Assembly: GCA_032717465.1 (NCBI GenBank)
Contig: CM064683.1
Span: 38,987,042 to 39,051,041 of the forward strand
Origin: Coenobita brevimanus
Lineage: Eukaryota; Arthropoda; Malacostraca; Decapoda; Coenobitidae
DNA length: 64,000 bases
Direction of reading: 5' to 3'
Of this stretch, positions 58,481 to 64,000 are shown in pieces. The translations under genes were made by a program, and so were the position numbers. Numbering within the stretch: the first letter of the stretch is position 1; each line of letters starts with the position of its first letter. The notes beneath the pieces are model-generated. The model was given only the letters and a program-made list of their open reading frames with translations. It was not told where the DNA came from and ran no database searches.

Positions 58481-58513
58481 TTCTGCTCATAGCTGATTGA
58501 AATGGAAACATAA

Positions 58514-58726
58514 AATAAATTTGTAGAGAAAGTGAATAAACTGAAGAAAACTTTTCAAAGGGAAACAGATGAAATTAAGAAGGAATTACGCATGCAGAAG
58601 GAAGAAAAAGAAAAATTAGTAAATTCTTTCAATAATAACTTTAACAAGTCATCATCCATTCCCATATTCACTCTACTAAAGATGGTGCTTACCTTGCAGA
58701 AAGGTAATTCTTTCTTAGAAAGATAA
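58514..58726 (+). other. Open segment with coiled-coil character in ZFC3H1 intron 7
   Basis: Reads KLKKTFQRETDEIKKELRMQ then KEEKEKLVNSF. The charge/heptad pattern resembles a coiled coil, and a gtaatt follows at 58706. The phase of the nearest AG (ttgtag, 58526) does not join exon 7 (phase 2) without an early stop. Could be a cryptic exon, an exon remnant, or chance. Confidence 0.2.
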
Positions 58727-59001
58727 CTTTTACTTACAATTTTACATTTCCCTGCTACCTGCCTGGTGATAATGACGACACCCAGCTGATGATGCGTTGT
58801 ATCAGTGGATTCCTTGCATTGACTTCGATGTTTTCTTATGTTTGGGCAACACTTTTGCATATACTTGCTCTGCTATATTGGAACATCACTTAATTTAGCC
58901 TAGTACAGAACTTGGCACATATAAAGATACTATTAGGTGTGGCCAGTTGTGAACAGCAGTGGCCAGTGCAGAGCGAAGTGATGTGACGTCCTTTCTCACT
59001 G

Positions 59002-59040
<39 letters not shown>

Positions 59041-60310
59041 CAAAAAAAACAATGAGCCCATAGCATGAGGGCTGGGGTGGCCGTTGTTTATGATGTTTTA
59101 GGCTCAATATTGTAATGCATTAATTTCCTGCTGCAGTGTGTTGATAGTTATATATTTTTAATAGTATTGCCTAGCATTTTATGTTTGTTTAATAGTAGTG
59201 TGACCATTTGTTTTAAGTATGAAGTCAGCTTGAGATGTAATTGCCAGTTAAGAATGAAAGGTGAGGAGGGGATAGGGGTATATGCGGGAAGGTTGAGAGC
59301 TAGGGTAGAGGCAGGTTGAGCTCATTTCATCCACCCCTACTGTCTTTCCTGGGTATACAGGGGTAGGAAGGTGGCAACACTGAGCAGATATTAGTGCTCG
59401 TAAGTGTACTGTATCAGTACTGTATTGAATTTTATGCTTTATTTTAATCTTTTGCTCATGGGTAATATCATAGAAAAGTTTTTAGGAAAGAGGGTCGAGA
59501 AGGATAGTAAAACAATACCCGGCTCGATGCTGATTATTGAGTCACTGGGAGGGACTATGCAGTACCCAGTGTTTTGCTTTATTCAGCATAAGGGTTTGCT
59601 GAATTACGCCAGATATTTGAGAATTTACTGTATCTGCAGAAACATCCAAGAAAAAGTGACTGCCTGAGTGCATGGGATGGTAGAGTAGGGTTGGGTAAAC
59701 ATACCAGTGACCCTTGTTCCCCTCCCATAATTGTTCACAGTTTTCTATAGCTTGCATTAATTCAACGTCACCAGCACGTTTACTGTAAAGTGTCGCTCAA
59801 CGCCGGCAGCCATTTAGGAGTTAACTAAGCAAAATTAGTTAGCTATAATTGGAATGAAATTATATTTTCCCTTTCCTTGTTTTAAACTTTAGAGGTTATA
59901 TGTATTAACATACTGAAGACCAGAATTTTAATCTGGCGACTGCCAAGCAATTTTTTTTCTTGTTAGAAATAGACATTGGAAATATTAGAACACTGAATGT
60001 GACATTTGAAGTAGCGTATTTAATACATTTTTCCAGAACTTTTCAGTATGTAAAGCACAACTGTTATAACAATATTTTCCTGTGATCCTGTTGTTGTTTT
60101 ATCTTAGTGGCAATGTTTGTCATTTTACAGTTTCTTTCTCTTAGCTCAGTGGCAAGATACTATGACTCTTCATCCTTTCCATAGCACTTTCATGACTAAC
60201 ACTTTGTTCATGTGTTAGTGTCTTGTTACTGCTCAGCATTCAAGATGGATAGATGGCTATTTTATGACAAGTTAATCAGAGTGTTTTTGCTAACTGATAT
60301 CTTGATACAG
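58727..60310. other. ZFC3H1 intron 7, last part
   Basis: (TG)17 at 59005-59038. No transposon or exon recognised; AT-rich. Confidence 0.6.
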
Positions 60311-61891
60311 GATTAATGGCTTGGATGAAATGAGCGAGCTGTGTCCGCACGACCTTCTGGGCCGATGTAATGATGATGCCTGCGTATACCAGCACATCGC
60401 CCACTGTTCTGCCTCAATTCCCACCACTCAGACGAAAACTGTGGTGCAGGTGTCTACAAGTTCAGTCAGCAGCCCTACATCAGTAGCAGCATCAGGTTCA
60501 GTCAACAAAGCAAAACTGATAACAACTCCAAGCATAGTCGGTAAAACTAAATCAATAGCAGTTGTAGGTTCAGTCAGCAGTCCCAAACCAGTACCAACTT
60601 CAGGTTCTGTTAGTAATCCTAAACCAGTAGGATGTTCAGTTTTAGTCAGCAACACAAAATTAGTTGCAGGTTCAGTTTCAGTTAGCAGTCCTGAAACAGT
60701 AGCAGCCAAGGAAGTGGAGAAATTTAGGTCAGTTGCCAGAGCTGGAAGCACTGGGAGAGGTAGGGGTTTACAGATTACAAAATATAATATAGGAATACCT
60801 AGAGGAGATTCTTTGAGAGTTGAAATTAGCCAAGGAGAATCTGATATGGAGTATTCTGCAGCAGAGCCAATGGTAAGTTCTGAATTGACAGAAATAAAAA
60901 CTGGTATCCCAGAATTGTGCAACAAAGATGAGTTGAAAGTTAAAAATGCTGCATCTTCAAAGGCCAGTCTGCCAGCACAGACAGACCATGAAAATGAAAT
61001 TCGGTCAGACTGTGATCATTCCAGCAGTACCATTCAGAATCAGCATATGCTTAGTGATGCTGAAGCTGAGAGTGGTAATGTACCCCTTCTTGTGAACGAA
61101 AAAATTACACCTGATGAGTGTAGTGGAGTGAAGGCTAATCGAAAAGACACTGCTGATCAAGAGCAAGAAAAAGCATCCAGCATTGGCACACTGAGTCATA
61201 AAAATTTAGCAGCTGGTGGTTTTAATAATGGGTTGATGTTAGTGGAGCCTTCAAACAATAAAGTTGGGTTGGAAAAAAATGATGGTAAGTCTGATGGAGG
61301 ACTGGATTGTCCCTCAGACAAAAGAAAAATGAGCAACGGGGATTTACAGGCAATAGAAGGGCCACAGTTTCCTTCTTCTCATGATGAAGGCGAAGTATCT
61401 GCAGATGAAGGTGAAACATCATGTGCAAGGTTGTCTGCAAAAAGCTGTGAACAACAAGTGCAGAGCATGCAAAACCAAAGTTGTTCTAGAGAGAGGGAAG
61501 AATATCTCTCTGAGGAAGCAAAAATGACTGAAGAAGCCACACAAGATCTCTCCGAGGAAGCAAAAATGACTGAAGTGACCACACAAGAGACACATGAACT
61601 TGGAAACAATGACCTGGGCATATCAGAGGATGCAGTTGCAAACATTTGCTCTAAGAGGTCAACAAGACTCAAGACTAGGTCAATTGCAAATGTAGAAAAG
61701 GAAGAGTTTTCAGTCACAGACAGTGTTAGCACTGGAATAGTCACAGAAGCTGAAACTAGATCAAGTAAGAGGAAGAGGAATTCATGCTGTACAGATGGTG
61801 TGGCTGGCAGTAACCAGGACAAAGACAGTAAGATGAAAGTTGTACCCACTGTGCGTGGACGCAGAGGAAGGCGTAGAGGCAGAAGGAAAAA
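60311..61891 (+). CDS. ZFC3H1: ZFC3H1-like protein, exon 8 (C3H1 zinc finger)
   Basis: Acceptor gatacag; the first base completes an arginine codon. Residues about 1981-2010 of the joined product carry ELCPHDLLGRCNDDACVYQH, i.e. C-X7-C-X4-C-X3-H, with the same spacing as the CRFDLTGTCNDDDCQWQH finger that defines ZFC3H1. The following ~490 residues are disordered: degenerate Ser/Val/Pro repeats (about 60461-60710), an exact-frame 42-bp tandem duplication (61506-61589) and a basic end RGRRGRRRGRRK. The frame reaches TAA at 61893-61895, but that stop lies inside a possible donor (AAA|gtaaat). Either this is a short isoform's end or the protein continues to the HAT repeats expected downstream. 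Confidence 0.87.
61506..61589 (+). repeat. 42-bp in-frame tandem duplication in ZFC3H1 exon 8
   Basis: Two units encode LSEEAKMTEEATQD and LSEEAKMTEVTTQE, with only a few substitutions, so recent. Confidence 0.92.
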
Positions 61892-61895
61892 GTAA

Positions 61896-62572
61896 ATATT
61901 ACGATAATATCTTACATGTATTCAGCAAGTTTTGGCAATTATTTTTTTTACTACATAATGGGAGTAGGTCGATACTTCCACTAAAAGTACAACACTGACT
62001 AATTTTAATGTTTTTGTAGTTACTATTTTTTTTTTTCCCCTCCCTGCTAGGATGTAGAAATTTAGGGTATTCATTTTAGAATCCCTCAGAATAGATGGTT
62101 TATTTATTTTGAATGTTGTTAATCTAATATTAAATTTATTCCAGCCATACTCATTATCAGGTTGAGTTCTGATGATGAAAAAGGGCTCAGATAATAACTG
62201 GTATAGGAAATATGCATTTCATTTGACTGTGTATTACAGTACAATAATATTAAGGTTTGACCTATCAGTATTGCCAAAAAAGAACACTAAGCACTTAAAC
62301 CTGATATTATTTCATTTATATATATTGTCTTCGTCAGGATGTTGGGTTGTTTTCTGAATGGTTTTGGAGGTTTCATAGCACATTACACCCTGGTTTCTTC
62401 TTCTGTGCTGTTTATGCAAACTGTGTCAATACTAAAACGTTAAATGCATAATGTTAAGGTGTAACATGCAAAATAAAATGCTAAGGAAGAGTTGCTGTGA
62501 AGTTTCCAATGCCATGTAGAATATGGCCCATTGACTTATTGATGCCAATAATGATGAGTTTCAAGTTTTCAG
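61896..62572. other. Sequence after exon 8 (intron 8 or 3' UTR)
   Basis: AT-rich. If exon 8 is terminal this would be 3' UTR; aataaa-type signals occur (cataaaataaaatgc region near 62470), but are common by chance. Confidence 0.4.
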
Positions 62573-62631
62573 GCAGTTGTTCCCCAGCTGTTGCTGCCAC
62601 CACCACCCCACCTGGCCCCCCGCTGCCCCAG
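62573..62631 (+). CDS. ZFC3H1: Candidate ZFC3H1 exon 9 (small, Pro/Ala-rich)
   Basis: A short open segment between a ttttcag acceptor and a strong CAG|gtaaga donor. If the second AG (62575-62576) is used, the phase-2 exit of exon 8 is met and the peptide is NCSPAVAATTTPPGPPLPQ, leaving in phase 0. The first AG also gives an open frame, phase 1. No similarity supports it; the case rests on splice sites and phase only. Confidence 0.4.
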
Positions 62632-62776
62632 GTAAGACTGCTGTTTATTTACAATAAGAGTTGTTTAATGCAGGTATCTATAACCACTTTCTCTAAATTC
62701 ATTCTGTGGCCCTCTCACTGTTATCATACCAATTTTACAGTTGTCACATGCACCTCCCCCCCCCGCCTCTCTCTCT

Positions 62777-62832
62777 TATATATATATATATATATATATA
62801 TAAATTATAAATATATATATATATATATATAG

Positions 62833-62887
<55 letters not shown>
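62777..62887. repeat. (TA)n microsatellite
   Basis: About 110 bases of TA with two short interruptions, between the candidate exon 9 and R1. Confidence 0.95.
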
Positions 62888-62892
<5 letters not shown>

Positions 62893-62895
<3 letters not shown>

Positions 62896-63641
62896 TTACT
62901 GTGCTGGGTGGTAACCATATAACCAAATTTTGGCACCTGGTGGTTTAGTGGGTAATTATTGCACTCCAATCGGATTGACCCGGTGAAGGCTTATATCCAA
63001 GGGATGGTTGGGGTTGATTGCTCATGTAATGCCACTCAGGGATGAGTGAGGCTGGTCACTCTCATCTTAAATGTTGGAACCAACTGCCTAGCCCTGGGCT
63101 CCTACGCTCCTCATGGGGCAGTGTAGGATTTGATGATGGTTGGATGGATGAATGTATATATGTTGGTGGTAGATGGGGGTGCTCACCATCCACTCATTCG
63201 ATGTATTGCTGCTTTGGGTGTCTGCCCTTTCCTCTCCTTTCCTTCATTTTCTGTCTTTCTTTCCTTTATTCATTCCACTTTCTTCTGCCTGTTGATGACT
63301 TTACACTACCTCTTGTGTCTTTCTTTCCTTCTTTCTTATTCCATCTGCCTGTGGGTGACTCTACACTGAGTGACAAGCCAAATGGTTTCCTGTACACCAG
63401 GAAACCATTTACTGTGCTGGGTGGTAACCATATAACTAAATTACGGCACCTGGTGGTTTAATGGGTAATAAACGTGTTCCAATTGGATTGAGCGCCTGTA
63501 GGTTTATATCCAGGGGGTGGTTGGGGTTTATTGCTCACTTAATGCCACTCAGGCTGGTCACTGTCATCTTAAATGTCAGGACAAACTTGTCTAGCCCTGG
63601 GCTCCTATGCACCTCGTGGGGTGACATAGAATTGGATGATG

Positions 63642-63695
<54 letters not shown>

Positions 63696-64000
63696 TGTAC
63701 GCATGTATGTATATACGTAGTGGTACCTGGGGACACTCGCCATCCACTCATTCGATGTAGTGCAGCTCTTGGGTGCCTGCTCTCTCCTCTCTTCCTTCCT
63801 TCTCTCCTTCCGTCCTCTTCTGTCTTTCTTTCTTTCCTCTCCTTCCTTCCTCTTCTGTCTTTCTTTCCTTCCTTCTCTCCTTCCTTCCTCTTCTGTCTTT
63901 TTTTCCTTCCTTCTCTCCTTCCTTCCTCCTCTGTCTTTCCTTTCTTCTCTCCTTCCTTCCTCTTCTATCTTTCTTTCCTTCCTTCTCTCCTTCCTTCCTC
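62893..64000 (-). repeat. Dispersed repeat R1, three copies in tandem
   Basis: Copy 1 62893-63150 (starts ctgtgctgggtggtaaccat), copy 2 63170-63640 (full length, perfect hairpin 63380-63410), copy 3 63720 to the window end. Each ends in cttgatgatgg-like GAT sequence; copy 2 is followed by (TG)n(TA)n at 63642-63692. The CT-rich inner part (tctttctttccttccttctc) is expanded in copy 3. Confidence 0.85.

Noticed and set aside
59404..59667. 87-codon frame as a gene
   Set aside because: No splice-consistent boundaries, no recognised domain, in ZFC3H1 intron 7.
62777..62887. AT-rich origin or matrix attachment site
   Set aside because: A plain TA microsatellite; no evidence for function.

Overview
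This is eukaryotic, animal-type DNA. It holds two split protein-coding genes on the + strand, set in long introns and spacers full of transposon debris. The repeat content points to an arthropod, most likely a decapod crustacean: many LINE fragments ending in (GATA)n, Tigger-, mariner- and piggyBac-like DNA elements, and abundant TG/GATA/GAT microsatellites. That assignment is inferred from repeat style and protein similarity remembered from the families, not from a search.

Region 1 (about 1-10.7 kb) carries three internal exons of an NTPCR/THEP1-type nucleoside triphosphatase (5711-5873, 7260-7356, 10473-10667). Their reading phases join perfectly. The first exon may end at the very first base of the window; the terminal exon was not found. 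Region 2 (10.7-22.6 kb) is a repeat graveyard: a LINE gag-like fragment, four LINE families, a long-terminal-inverted-repeat (TIR) element family present twice, and a ~1 kb piggyBac-like repeat.

Region 3 (22.6 kb to about 62.6 kb or beyond) is one large gene, recognised as ZFC3H1, the scaffold of the nuclear PAXT (poly(A)-tail exosome targeting) connection. Eight coding exons give about 2,500 codons in consistent phases. Landmarks are an acidic GEIS-rich N-terminus, an ELQLRLIALQS motif, a VVINLNSDSEDED motif, a QQVEYCMLKEELRRKE helix, a coiled-coil segment, and a C-X7-C-X4-C-X3-H zinc finger encoded near 60.34 kb. The C-terminal HAT/TPR half expected for the family would lie downstream of the window. 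The introns hold most of the mobile elements.

Mobile elements: LINE family LF1 (3' tail GATA) has at least 14 pieces, from a 27-nt tail to a 2.1 kb RT-bearing copy. LF2 (GATA-like tail), LF3 (GAT tail), LF4 (TAC tail), LF5 (CR1/L2-like, ATT tail), LF6 and LF7 are other non-LTR families; where a 3' end is visible it is a family-specific microsatellite. DNA elements include a 3.1 kb Tigger with intact-looking TIRs and a PCNA-binding-like motif in a decayed transposase, a decayed mariner, several TA-flanked nonautonomous elements, TTAA-flanked piggyBac-like elements, two long-TIR elements of a family I cannot classify, and a dispersed repeat with a conserved 13-bp-arm hairpin.

I saw no CRISPR arrays, tRNA or rRNA genes. 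I found no convincing new biological system. The most unusual items are the long-TIR family, the hairpin repeat family, the TIR element carrying a 178-bp-arm palindrome, and the pattern of LINE tails seeding microsatellites.
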